NCBI GenBank assembly: GCA_028829895.1
Contig: CM054179.1
Location: forward strand, 112,917,721-112,981,720
DNA: 64,000 bases
Source of the DNA: Sinotaia quadrata
Lineage: Eukaryota > Mollusca > Gastropoda > Architaenioglossa > Viviparidae
Reading direction: 5' to 3'
Made by a program: the position numbers and the translations under genes. Numbering within the stretch: position 1 is the first letter of the stretch; every line of letters starts with the position of its first letter. Below the pieces are notes generated by a model. It ran no database searches and was not told where the DNA came from. It saw only the letters and a list, made by a program, of their open reading frames with translations. This document shows, one piece after another, positions 40,914-52,900 of the stretch.

Positions 40914-42921
40914 CTGGTTAAAACAAACAAATAATAATAAACTCCAGTAGGCAAGAGGATAGAATGTATGGGTTGAAACTTTAAATTCTATGAACAATCA
41001 CAGGCTATGTTTCTAGAGTCAAATGTGTTCAACATGGTGAATAGTTGTAGTCCTCAAATTTACACTATTAACTGTGTATTGTATATTAGTATTATAAACA
41101 GTTATTATCATTACATTTTTAAAATGTGACAAATCTTGTGTAAGCATCTCATCAATAGGATAATCATATGCCATAATGCTTAAATTCATTAGTCTCTCCT
41201 TTCTCGATTTATAAATACAGATACATAAGTAACCAAGGTAACAAGCAAGATATGGAAGTTTCTGTAAGATTTTATTAAAAATCTTGTATTTTTCTTGTAA
41301 AAAATACAAAAGATAAGATGTGGTTTGTAACCAAACAGTCTAAAGCAGCATTTCCTGAACTTATTTGTCATGGAATACCTTGAGCTGGAACCCGTATTTT
41401 CTGCAACAGGTTTGAGATTAGATGTCATAAATCTATGGGAGAGAAATATTCTCAGAGATTGAAGAGTAAGTCATGTGCAATGGCACTGTAAGCATTCTAC
41501 CATAAGTAGAATTAATGAGAGCTGGAAAGTCATTAAACACAGGTAAGCAATTATTTTTCCTTCTACAGATTAAATATAAAAGAGAAAAACAGAGAAAACC
41601 CAATTTCTTGAATAGCGAAATTTTCTTTATTGCAGAAGAATGATAACATACTTTCTTTGCAAAGATATCTTCAGTTATTTAACTTTATAAAAAAAACAGG
41701 AGGAATTTCTCACAGGGACAAATGAAACTTGGAATCCATAGAAATACACCTCTTCATAAAAGCTTTTAACAAAATCAGAAGCATCTAAATGAACAATAGC
41801 AACCTTACTTCAGTATGCAGAAGACTTGTGTGCAGACTAAAAGTACTGTTGAAGTACACGTCACAGCACAGACAAATGGAATTCACAGAAATAAACCACT
41901 AGTTCATAATAGTTTTTAAAAAAGAAATTTAAAAGTACAAGCATTTTAATGTGCAATAGCTAGTTTGTATCAGAAAGCAGCTTTGTTATGGTGCTGACTA
42001 ATCAATTAACAATGTTCTGCACTACTAATTCAGCACATTTTTCTTCCCTGAGAAATAGGCATTTTCTTAATTGTAAGCACTTGATTATGCAGCATCTTCT
42101 ATGCATGTTTAATAACTGCTGAGGTGTACAGTCTGTCATGATAATTATCTGGTGCAATCACTTGGGAACACCCATCAATCAAAGGTCATTAAACTTTTTT
42201 GGACTTGGACAGCCAAGATCAACCTCAAGACTGTTTAAACAGAACAGTGAAATATTACATACAGTAATAATAAAAGATTTAATAAAGCACATACAACATC
42301 TAAGTTCTTTATACACACTACTAAACACTTTAGAAAACTAAAGACAATGAACAAACCCAAAGAACCCATATGAAAAATGACTGTTTATAACAAAGACGTA
42401 CATGTACTTATAAAGACATTTAAGTAAAATAACAATAACACAGAAGAGATGGTACTATTCTTGCTGATGAAAATAATATTTCTTGAGGGCCCTCTTTATT
42501 TCTCAGATTGGAAAGCAGCAAATTTAAGATACCTGGACCTACACAGAAAATGCACATTGGCCATACAATGTAAACTTTGTTTTTGAAATGTTGAAAATGC
42601 GCAAGTGTCTGATGAGCATTAGCTTCTATCACTAATACTTATATGAGAGATCAAACTGGTATTTAGGACTTGAACCAGATAGTGAAGCATAACAGAAGAA
42701 ATCATGTAGTGTATTCTGCTGTAAATGGGTAGCCACTGAAGAATGGAGAAGCAATCAGTTCTTGGAGCTCTGAAAATAACCCTAGTTGCTGTTCTGAACC
42801 TTTTAAAGGTTCCTCACAAGACAGTAAACCAGACAAGGTTATTATATAATCATGTCAATAGTACCAAAGATTTTTGTAGCATCAGTAGTGAAAAACACAA
42901 AGTGCTGATATGTATTAACTT

Positions 42922-43070
42922 CACAATTAATGTAGATGTGTTGTTTTACAATTAATGTGGATGTGTTGTTTTACAATTAATGTAGATGTGTTGTTTTACA
43001 ATTAATGTTGATGTGTTTTACAATTAATGTTGATGTGTTGTTTTACAATTAATGTAGGTGTGTTGTTTGG
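42922..43070. repeat. 25-bp minisatellite, 6 copies
   Basis: The unit 'acaattaatgtagatgtgtt' plus gtttt recurs six times; one copy lacks five bases. Variation is mostly at the 'gtaga/gttga/gtgga' position. Confidence 0.9.
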
Positions 43071-43149
43071 GAGAGAGAAATGTTAAAACAGCACCCAGAT
43101 TTCTGACTGACTAAATTTTATTTATCCTGTTATTAGTAAGGAAAATTCT

Positions 43150-43250
43150 ATCTATCTATCTATCCCTTAGTCTTGTCGACCATTGGGGCACCACTTATGA
43201 CGTGACAACCAGTTACCTCCATTCCAATCTGTTCTCTGCTAATCTTACCA
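43150..43250 (+). mobile_element. possible retroelement 3' fragment after a TCTA run
   Basis: A (TCTA)4 run is followed by 'cccttagtcttgtcgaccat' and 'tggggcaccac', an atypically GC-rich, non-coding piece for this region. TCTA-type microsatellites often form LINE tails. I cannot assign a family. Confidence 0.25.
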
Positions 43251-43339
43251 TATTATTCAGTTTAAGGAAAATTACTTATCATCAAAAACAAAAAAAAAAA
43301 AGAAGAAGAAAATTACTGCCTCTGTGTGTAACTGTAAGT

Positions 43340-43525
43340 AAAATTACTGACTCTAAAGGAAATTACTAACTCTAAAGATAAGGAAAATTACCTACTCTAA
43401 AGGTAGGAAAAATTACCAGTCTCTAAAGAGAAGGAAATTACTGACTCTAAAGGTAAGGAAAATTATTAATTCTAAAGATAAGGAAAAATACTGACTCTAA
43501 AGGTAAGGAAAAATACTGACTGGCA
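43340..43525. repeat. diverged tandem repeat, about 25-30-bp unit, 7-8 copies
   Basis: Units of the form 'ctctaaaggtaaggaaaatt' plus 'actga' repeat with frequent one-base changes and small indels. Confidence 0.8.
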
Positions 43526-45265
43526 GAGGTAAGAACAACAAGCATGACTTTATCGTCATTCATTTGTAACTTATTCCTCATCACCCAAGATTTAGAATCA
43601 AAAAAATTACTTCTCTGAACTCTGAATGTTATCTTCAGAACACCCTAATCAATGCATACATTTTCACTTCAGAACCTTTGGCAAAGGACAGAAAAGGTAA
43701 AATTTTGGTCAGTTAAGGGTTTCCATGACTATCAAAGACAGCTTACTACAAAAATACAGATAAACAATGAGGCATTAAATTTCTTCAATTGAAAAGACAA
43801 TGGTTAATTATACATGGTGTCAGCATACATCAATACTTCATATGGTGATCACCCTTTAAAGGCAGTCCATAAGAACATGAAAGCCAACATTCAGCACCTG
43901 GATATGTTTGAAACACCCTTTTATCTATGTAATATTATGAATTACTACATGTACTGATGTCCAGGCAGACATTACCCCTCAGCATCAAATGTCATTTAGA
44001 AAATATTGTATTAGAATGGTTTAAGGGAGAATAGTTAGGTGATAAGTATTATCATTATGATCTGTTGAATATATTTTACCAAAGACCAAACTATTCCTCC
44101 CCATATTATAATTATCTAAGACATGTTAACATTATATAATATACATGTATATCTAAATTAACATGTTTCAAAAACTAAATCAATTTCTTAACTAAAGCTT
44201 TGTTTGGCCTAAACCACATAATGATCTACAGATATGTAATGTACATTTAATGGAAAGTCCTCTGGGATAGAAAAAAAGCAGGCTAGAAGTTCTAGAAATC
44301 CTCAAAACATTTATATCAATGTTGTGGTTTAATCTCATGCAAACAACTTACTGATCTCTTGCTAAAGAAGAATCATTAATGATGTATACTATATAGTCTG
44401 CTCCACAATTTTTTTAAATCTAAAAATGATTTTTATCATATTCCTAATCAGTCTCTTTTGAAAAAAACTCACTAATTAATAACTAATTAATTATGTACAA
44501 GAGCAAAAAAAGCTCCATAACATGACTATTTATTTTTTAAAAAAATATTGTACATGTATTATAATATAAATTTATATACCAATTTTTAACCATTCAGCAA
44601 AAGATTGAGTTAAATGTAGGAGAGAAAATGCATATAAATATTTGTTCTCATTAATTGCCAAGAGACTAGATAGTGCTTGTATGTCTCCCCACCCTAAAAG
44701 CATTACTATTTAAGTAATAATAGTACACTATAACAGTATAAGACTAAATTAGTTAATAAGTATTGCAATTTACTGACACTGTAATTTATCATACATAGCA
44801 TTAGTAAGTAGTATTAGTAAGAACTACCAGTTTTCAAACTGTTCCATATAATTTTCACATATGATATAAATATAGATGTTAAATATTATTACTAAGCAGT
44901 CATAAGCACAGGCATTATTTGTACATGTACATATTTATTTTTAATAGAAGGAAATATCTTACACTACCATCTGAATCAATGTCTATGTATCAATTAGTAT
45001 CAATCTCAACATTGGAGCAGTTTACATTTTTTAAATCGAACATACATGGTGTTATAAAAAACCAATTGAATAAGCAATATACTAAAAATAATACAAACTT
45101 ATTCTAACAATTAGTGAACATTAAAAGTAAAGAAATCGAAAGTAGAGACAAGAAAGAGATTATGTACAAAATATTTTATAGTGAAGACATTCACTGATTC
45201 AGTATTTTTGTTTTTCATTTAATAATAATTGTGTACACAACATTGTTTGAATGAAGTTAGCATAC

Positions 45266-45611
45266 CCATTTATTTTTTTCTACAGAGAGTTAAAAACTGA
45301 AGCAGGTCGTGTCTATTAATAAGTCTTAAAACTCCTGCCATGAATCTGAAATTCGTTTCATCAACTTTGCCAGCCTGCTCCAGTGCAAGAAACAAACTGT
45401 AGCTGTCAGTAGCTCGAGCAATTATTTCGTTGCCATCCATCAAACTACTTATCAAAAATTGCAACAGTTTATATTCTCTATGGCTAAGTTGGTTGCTGAT
45501 AAGTCTAAACATCTCATGCAAGGACAGTGGGATTTCTTCAATCGGGATAACGTAAGTATTTAGCCACGCTACGGCACTTAATGCTCGCTGCCATTTTGGT
45601 TGCGACCCAGA
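45266..45611 (-). CDS. death effector domain exon (DEDD-like)
   Basis: The open frame runs from a TAA at 45612-45614 to the TAA at 45270-45272 and contains the whole DED: helix-rich text with SLHEMF, HREYKLLQFL and NFRFMAGVLRLINRHDLL. The homology (human YSLHRMF...) begins upstream of the first in-frame ATG (45512), and that upstream part has no in-frame ATG. An ATG in strong context (aaaatggcagcg, 45594) is in another frame and ends after 18 codons. Either an earlier exon supplies the start, or the frame has been lost. Confidence 0.75.
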
Positions 45612-46893
45612 TTAGTTATAAAACCATGTGCATATACTAAGAATCCCATTTCGAGCTTTTATGTAATAAAGTTGGTCAACCAAGACTGCTAGAAATAAAA
45701 ATAAAGGGCACTTTACACATTTATTTTATAATAAACATTTTGCTTGATTTGATTGTTGTTTAAGTACAATTTACAATTTATAACGATATTGTCAAAAGTG
45801 TGAAATGATGGTATTTTGGGATCATGCAATATAGATTTGTTAATAAAATAAAAATGATTTATCAGCCATTTCTATATATTACTTTGTCCTGAAACCGAAT
45901 TTGCAAATTCATATTGTAACAACAATGCTGTTAAAAGTTCAGAACATTTTATTTATGAACCTGTCTATGAATTCAGCATTAAGGACACTGAACAATGAAT
46001 ACAGTCTATTTGATCAGTTTCGAAATTATTGTTTTTGGTTGTTTGATGCGTCTGCATGCATGTTTAAATGATTGCAAAAGTTCGCACTCAGTCCACATGG
46101 AGATAATAGAGGTTTATTGTTAATTAAATTACAAGTCGTCAGACTCAGAGCATTTGGGTAGATAAAGGGTGTGTGTGTGTGTGGGAGAAATGACGCTCTC
46201 GGCTGATTTGTTAAACTGGTATTTCATGCAGAAAACTATTAGTATTACTCAAACAGAACTGTACTATAATTTAAACAGTATAATATACAGAACTGTAAAG
46301 CATGAAGCTACTGTATTGCATTGTACATAACAGTATGTCCAATAATGTCCCGCTATAAATAACGAATATTTAAAATTATATTTAACAAGCTCTGGTACAT
46401 TTTTTATTCAGGCATATGTTTTTGTTGTCTTGGGTGGAGAACAGTGAGGAGTACAATATTAACATTTAACAAATTCTGGGCATTTGCTACAGCATACGAT
46501 ATATCTCATGTTATTATTAATTCAACCAGGCACTGACCCCAAAAGAGATGGCCTTGGTCCTGAGTCAGGCCAACAATTTTTTATTCGTAATTTAGTTCAC
46601 ACAGGGAGATGTACATGTAAACGTGCTTTAGAAACTGACAATTTTGGCCAATGAAACACCGGTGTAATCGATGTACCGTCTCCTTGGCAGTCGGAATTTT
46701 CCGGAAAGCCCGAAGTTCAAGAGTAAAGAGTGTGTAAAGAAAGCAGCAGCTTTTATCAAACATGCTTAATTCAACTTGTAAGTTTATTGGATTATATGCT
46801 ACAATAGAGAATTGTTAATTGTGTGCGAAAAAAAATCGACTGAAAGTTTCATCTGATTAGTTTTCGATCATCTCCGGAAAATTATTATTCAAA
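45612..46893. promoter_or_regulatory. candidate bidirectional promoter between DEDD-like and POU2F-like genes
   Basis: About 1.3 kb separates the divergent coding starts. Islands of higher GC with CG dinucleotides occur at about 46625-46720 and 46860-46925, against a CG-poor background. No TATA box was placed, and transcription starts are unknown. Confidence 0.4.
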
Positions 46894-46924
46894 ATGGCGG
46901 AGTTGTCTTCTAATGAGAGGCAAG
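46894..46924 (+). CDS. POU2F1: POU2F-like coding exon 1
   Basis: The ATG in a favourable context (caaaatggcgg) opens [10 protein letters not shown] and stops in phase 1 at donor gtggta. The next exon's first two bases complete a valine codon. The start is supported by CG-rich flanks, but other 5' exons are possible. Confidence 0.7.
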
Positions 46925-49900
46925 GTGGTAAATCTTACATATTCATAATTTTATGTTAGCATAATTGATTTCATTCGTCTTATCTTTTTCACTTAATTTA
47001 TGAAGTATTTTTATCTGTTGAATATTGCGAAAGTGTAAATGATGGCCTTAAGTTGTCCTAAACGCTTTGGGCGGTAAGCTTTATGTTTTGAGCATTTCTG
47101 TCGACATTTCTTGCGTTGTTTTGTATGCATGCAAACGAGGTCAGGACAGAAGAAGCAAAAATACATCAGCACGTGCTTTCCATTGTCGTACGATCATTTT
47201 GTTCGATTTTACGACCAGTTTTAACTATATATAAATATAATTTCATGAACATAATTCTTTGGGATATTTTATAGTTGCATTTGGAGGGAGAATACAGACA
47301 GCGCTCTAAAATGTCGGGTAGGGTAGAACTGTGACCTAAAAAGCCACAAATGGGAGGTTAAGGGTGTTTGTATACGGGTACTTAAAAGTATACTATGTTT
47401 CAAATCAGGACTTTTTTTAAAAGTGTGTATATCGTTTATGGACGCTTATTGGTGTCAATATTTTCAGCTTCCATTGATATTGAACAAAGTCGTGTTGACT
47501 TTTTTCTTCTTTTAAAAAAAATAATTTCAAAATAGTTTCGTTCCCAGAGTCAATCTACGCTAAATTTGTCTTTGGATTTTCTGCATTCATATTAATCCCC
47601 ATCCCCTTACTTTAGAAGTTTACTTGCAGCGTTGTTTACCTTTTTTCCCCCCATTTTTGGTTGTTCATCGTAATTCGTATAGATATCTCTCCAAATAGCA
47701 ACAAACCATAGATTATTACGAGTTACAACTTAATTTTATTCAAACATCCATATTATTACTATATTAGTTTTTGTTCGGTTATTACTCTTTGATTTAATAG
47801 TAAGGTTACTAGTTGTGTTTTTCATGTTACTATCTGAATTGCACTTTCGGTAGCACAATATCAATACCTGTCATAATGACTCGTGTAGATTTATCCACTC
47901 TAAATAAATTATAATTTGTTTTCATTAAATATTTGACTAAATGTATACAGCACACAGCAAGAGCTATCACTAAACTGAGGTCTTGACAAAGACCAAGTTA
48001 ACCCAAGCAGTCAAGTGCCCACTAAACTGAGTCTTGACAAAGCCCAAGTTAACCCAAGCAGTCAAGTGACACAACCTGGCAGTACTTGGTGCAGCAGTCA
48101 TGTTCAAGATTTCTCTTGTGAGCCTTTTGGGTTTTGCTAGTTTCTGTTGTCCTTCTATTGCCCAATAATGTCTGCTTCTTCTTTGATGTTTTATTGAATG
48201 CATTAATGTCAGAAGATAGACAGGATTGTCCTCACTCTTGAGTACAGAATCAAATTCTAGTTCGCTTGTATTGAAAATTCTGCGTATAAAGCATGTGAAT
48301 GACTTGTTACTCATTTAGAATTTATATATCAGCTTGATCTTGTATACAATTTGCAACTTTTTTTTTTGGTTCATTTCTTGGATAGCTTAAACAATTCAGC
48401 ATCCCAGATATTAGCAGTATTGAGTCAAATTTGACCTACTGTAGAATCCTGTTATCTGTTAGTGTTAGTCTTAAAATACTGTAACACCTAAGAAAATGAC
48501 ATTTTTCACAGTGAGTAGGCTTTTTCATCTGTTCACTCTTTTCTTATGAACTGTTACAAACTTCTTCAGTTCTTGTGGCATTGCAAATGTACAGAGAAAG
48601 ATTTATGTTAAAGATTATAATTTTTCCTTTTCAGATTTAGGTGCCATACCAAACTTGTAGGTGCTATAAATATATTTTAAATATTTAAAAAGTAAATTGG
48701 CACCCTCATGAAATTTTGTGGCACCCAGGCATCCATAAGTTATATCGATATAAATAAAAAACATTATAAGATAACATTGAAATACACCACCACGGTTCTG
48801 TATAGTAATCAGAATAGGGCTAGCATGGCTAATACTCTACCCTGGGATTTAAATAATTCAGTGTATTTTAAATACAGTATGAGCTGTTCATGTATCTGTG
48901 AGTCTAAGTTTTTTAGTGTAACTGTAAGGGGGGGGGGGGGAATCAAAGTTTAAAGGTCACACTTTCAAGAACTAGATATTTTTTATATATGACTAAAGGA
49001 TTCAGCATGATGTATACATTACAGAATGCAGTTCCCAGAAATTCCATCATTATAAAATGTAATTCTGTTATTTTTTTATGTAGCTATTATGAAGCAGTTT
49101 CCTTTTCTTTTACCATATATCTTTGGGATCTATTTTATAAAAAAAAAGGGGGCTTCTGTTGTAACTAAAAAGGAGGTAAACCTGATCCAGTAATTTACTC
49201 ACTCAAGATAGCAGTTCTTTGTTAAATATTATAATTACAAAAATACATTCCAAATGCTGTCCAAAATGAGTTTTGTCAGACCCAGTAGTTTACTTCAACA
49301 AGTCAAATCTACAATTCTTTGCTGACTAATATTAATAGTACACTTGAATGTACTTAAGTTTTACACAAATGCAATCAGTTATTGTGAAAATTATATAGCA
49401 TTCATTTATTTATTAATAGGCTGTTTTCCGTTGTCTAAAAAGCAGGCTGATTTTTTTTTAAATATTTTTTTTTTATGAAATAATATTGTCATGCAGAACA
49501 GTTTGGAATGAGCAAAATATCTTTGTTGTTATTACATTCATCTTTGTCTGCATACTTTTGCCTTTTCATAAAAGTTTATTTCTGAATTAAGCTGCATATA
49601 TGTTCATCTGTCTGCAAAATGTTTCTTTAACACTAAAGCTTAGTTCTGAATTAGGCTGGCATTGTTCCAGATAAAGTATTCAAAATCTTACCTGTTTACA
49701 CAAATTTGTATTATCAGTATGCTGTGTCACCAAGTGAATTGTGATATTTTATTAAAGATTAAAAAATTATCTTTAAATAAAAACAATAATTAAAATCCTA
49801 CAACTTCAACTCTAGCTATTTCTAGTCAAAATAAATTCTCTCCCATTTAATGTACTTTAAAAATATTTTTTGGCTATTTCTAGTCTCCAGTTTAATTCTT

Positions 49901-52900
49901 CATACTACTGAAAATTGTTTCTTCCATTTATTTCACTTGTGGCTTGTTTCTTTGTTAGATAATGAGGTTTTGCTCCTACTCTAAAGTCTAATTCTCTGCA
50001 ATCTTGCATTTTGTTTGTTGTTCTTTTTATTTCACCTTTATCTATCTTTATATTTTGTTGGATTTACCTCATGAACTTTTCTTATTTTAATTCTTTCATC
50101 TTTTTAAATTAAAAATATATATTATTTATTTTTTTAAAATGAACCTAATTCTGAACAAATTTTCTTTTTCATTTAAAGTGTTGGGATGGGAGGCAGTTTT
50201 ACAGTTAGAAATCAATCATCATTAATGAAATTAAACCAGGCAAAATTAAATAACCTCCTTTTTAAATTTTACTTTCAGAAATTAGGTGCTCAGAATGTCT
50301 TTGCTTAGGCTGACTCATTAACAATAACATAGAACTGACACACTAACATAGAGCTGATACATTAATGTAGAGTTGAAACACTAACATAGAGCTGATACAT
50401 TAATGTAGAGTTGAAACACTAACATAAAGCTGATGCATTAACAATCACATGGATTTTATACATTTTAGAGAGCAAAATGAACTGACATTTTCATGAAGCT
50501 AAAAGTTAAACTATTTTAAATTTAATAAAACTACTTTCAAAGTATTAGTTGAACAGTTATCACTTTAAAACTCACCACATAACAAGGAACAAGAGTGAGA
50601 TATCTGATGTTCAAAACACTCTAAATTTCTAGATTAAACTTGGAGTTTCTCATATGATATAGCAGACTACACTTTTATTCAGTTTTTGAAAACTGATAAA
50701 ACAGACTGGAATATATAAGGCAATTTATAAGCTTTTAAGACATCTGATGAATCAGATTGGATTAAGTTTTGAATAGCTGAAGAGGATTAGATTATATGAG
50801 CTTTTGAATATCTGATAAAAGAAACTAGATTAATCTTGAGACATCATCATAAGCACAACTCTTACCTTTCCATCACTTAATTTCTAAATTAAACATTAAT
50901 ACTGTAAGCTTGAATTAAGTTGGTTAATGATCTTTTCATTCACTGAATCAACATGTGAGAGGACACCTATTCTCATTGTGCATTTATTGTTGTTTTTAAA
51001 GCAACTATCCAAAGCACATGGAGCATCATTTGCCTCTTTTCACTTTGAATTCAGAGTTGATGAAACATAAGACATTATCATTCTTTCCAACTAGAAAATA
51101 TTTTTAAATGTGGGTCAGTTTTTGTCCCTTGAAATAGGTGAATTTAGCTTAAATATGAAAGGCATACTTCAGATGTCTCTAGATATTGTTGTAAGTGGAT
51201 ACTTTTGGAGAAGTGGTTAATTTATTCACTAGCCAATTCAACTTATTGTTGAACTATTACTTTAAAAAGAACAATTGTGAAACAGACTTGAAAAGCCTGG
51301 GTGCATTATAAACAACTTTTAAATTTCTTTTAACTCTTTATTCTGTTAAATTAGCAGCTGCCAACAACTGACTTTCAAACTACCAAACTACATTAAATAT
51401 CTGAGCATCACATATTTTTTTTATGTATGCTGATGATTCTTTACTTTAAGATGGCTTTATTCAAGTAGCTGAAGATGTCAGCTATTAAAGTATTATCTTT
51501 TGATCATTAGTTCAGGCTTCTAAGAATGAACATGGAACTATTAATGATTCTAAATTTTCACCTCAGTTTTATGTGAAAGATTTATAATTTAAAAAAAATT
51601 AACAGTGCATCACAAAAGTTAACACTCCTACTACATATGTACTAAGTTACTAGGTTAACTAGTATAAACAATTGTTTATGTTTATTTTCCATTGCATAGT
51701 AACTCAATTTAAATTGTTTTACAACTGCTTTGTGTGTGTGTCTGTTATTAAATTTCGTGTGTATCATTAATATGCTTGTTCATAATTGTTTTTAGTTGGG
51801 AACATGAATGGCGATGTTCATCGGACAGAATCTAATACAGATTCAGGAGGCAGCGGAGAAGGGAAGATGGTGGGTACAGATGTGAATGTTGTTTCATTTT
51901 CTGATTATCTGTTTGCACCGTCTATACAGTGTTGTCTGCCACCTACCATACAAGGTTGTCTGTAATACCTATCATTTGTGTACAAGATAAGTCTGGACAA
52001 GTTTTTGTGAAATCTGTTTCTATTTACAATGGAGTCACATCTTGTGTGGGATTTATGTTTTTATGTCAGCTCACAAAGAAAAACTTGCATGTAGTAGAAA
52101 TTATTTTTTTAGTACATTGCTTGTATATTGAAGGATGAGACTTCAATAAATCTGTCAGTATGTCCAACGCAGTCCATTGTTTCTTCAGCGTTGAACAGAT
52201 TGCTGTTTCTTCGACAAGCATCAGATGAATGACATGTTGTTGGCTTGCATTTAGAGGCTAATTAAATATGAAAAATACATGTTAATTGTTATATATGTAA
52301 AACCAGAATCACATTCAGTGCATCAAGATTTTGGCACTGTAATGCTCACTCTTGTCTCACCATTCTGGATGGCAGGCAGAATCTTTTTCTGTTTTTTGTT
52401 TGCTTTGCCTTGCATGTATAGGTGAATTCATTAAAGTTAAAAGCATGTAGGCTGTGACGTCAGTTTAATATGATTTTAAAGTTTATAATTCTTTCTTTCT
52501 TCTTACAATTGAGTCACAACATTTTAAATTTAAGCCTGACACAGTGTCTTTAAGCAGTGTTTCTTCCGCTTAGCTTGTGCTACTCAATAAATAATATTTA
52601 CTTAGTAATGATTTTAATAGTATTAAACGTAGCATTATAAAATGATTCTTATTAGCTCTGTTATTCTTACCTCATTATCTTGAAAATTTTATAATTTTAA
52701 TTAGCAGAACAATTCTTGGCAATAATTAGAATATGGATAATCCAATTTCTTCTTAATTTAAATAATATTAACGGGCACAAGTGCATGTAGTTTGAATAAA
52801 AAGTGAAAGGAATAAAAATGATTAGACAAAAAGAGAAAGGAATAATAAAAGATAGAACAAAAAGTTCAAATTGTGTGAATAATATCTGCATAACTATAAT

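Larger units (their letters stand above)
40914..45265 (-). other. putative intron of the DEDD-like locus
   Basis: A 4.35-kb AT-rich span with gtatgc at the 5' end and a pyrimidine-rich tttgttttaaccag at the 3' end on the minus strand. It contains the tandem repeats at 42922-43070 and 43340-43525 and a TE-like fragment near 43150. No nested gene is seen. Confidence 0.5.
40527..45611 (-). pseudogene. DEDD-like death-effector-domain locus with broken frame
   Basis: The 5' exon (to 45266) encodes a clear death effector domain: SLHEMFRLISNQLSHREYKL, then VDETNFRFMAGVLRLINRHD and LLQFLTLCRKK. It lines up almost without gaps with vertebrate DEDD, a nuclear DED protein of apoptosis and cell-cycle control. 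A TAA follows RKK, but three bases of ATG plus one later there is a good donor (gtatgc), which joins in phase to an acceptor at 40914 (tttgttttaaccag) and continues TSDPVSTYFEECN, matching DLVDKYLEETS of DEDD at the right distance. Exon 2 then shows coding-like text in different frames (KRKSPDSLEHDD; SHVTHTVPTQIG; RYRQQFNKQISSGG). The conserved DEDD C-terminal domain was not found. It is either an unprocessed pseudogene, a DED-only gene that stops at RKK, or a sequence with indel errors. Confidence 0.6.
46925..51795 (+). other. POU2F-like intron 1
   Basis: A 4.9-kb intron. It contains the 52-bp duplication and the antisense open frame near 48 kb, a G12 run at about 48928-48940, and the repeat at 50320-50450. 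Otherwise AT-rich with no exon-like signal. Confidence 0.65.

Noticed and set aside
41340..41415. hAT-like left end (cagcatttcctgaactt)
   Set aside because: No matching inverted end or target duplication was found downstream within several hundred bases.
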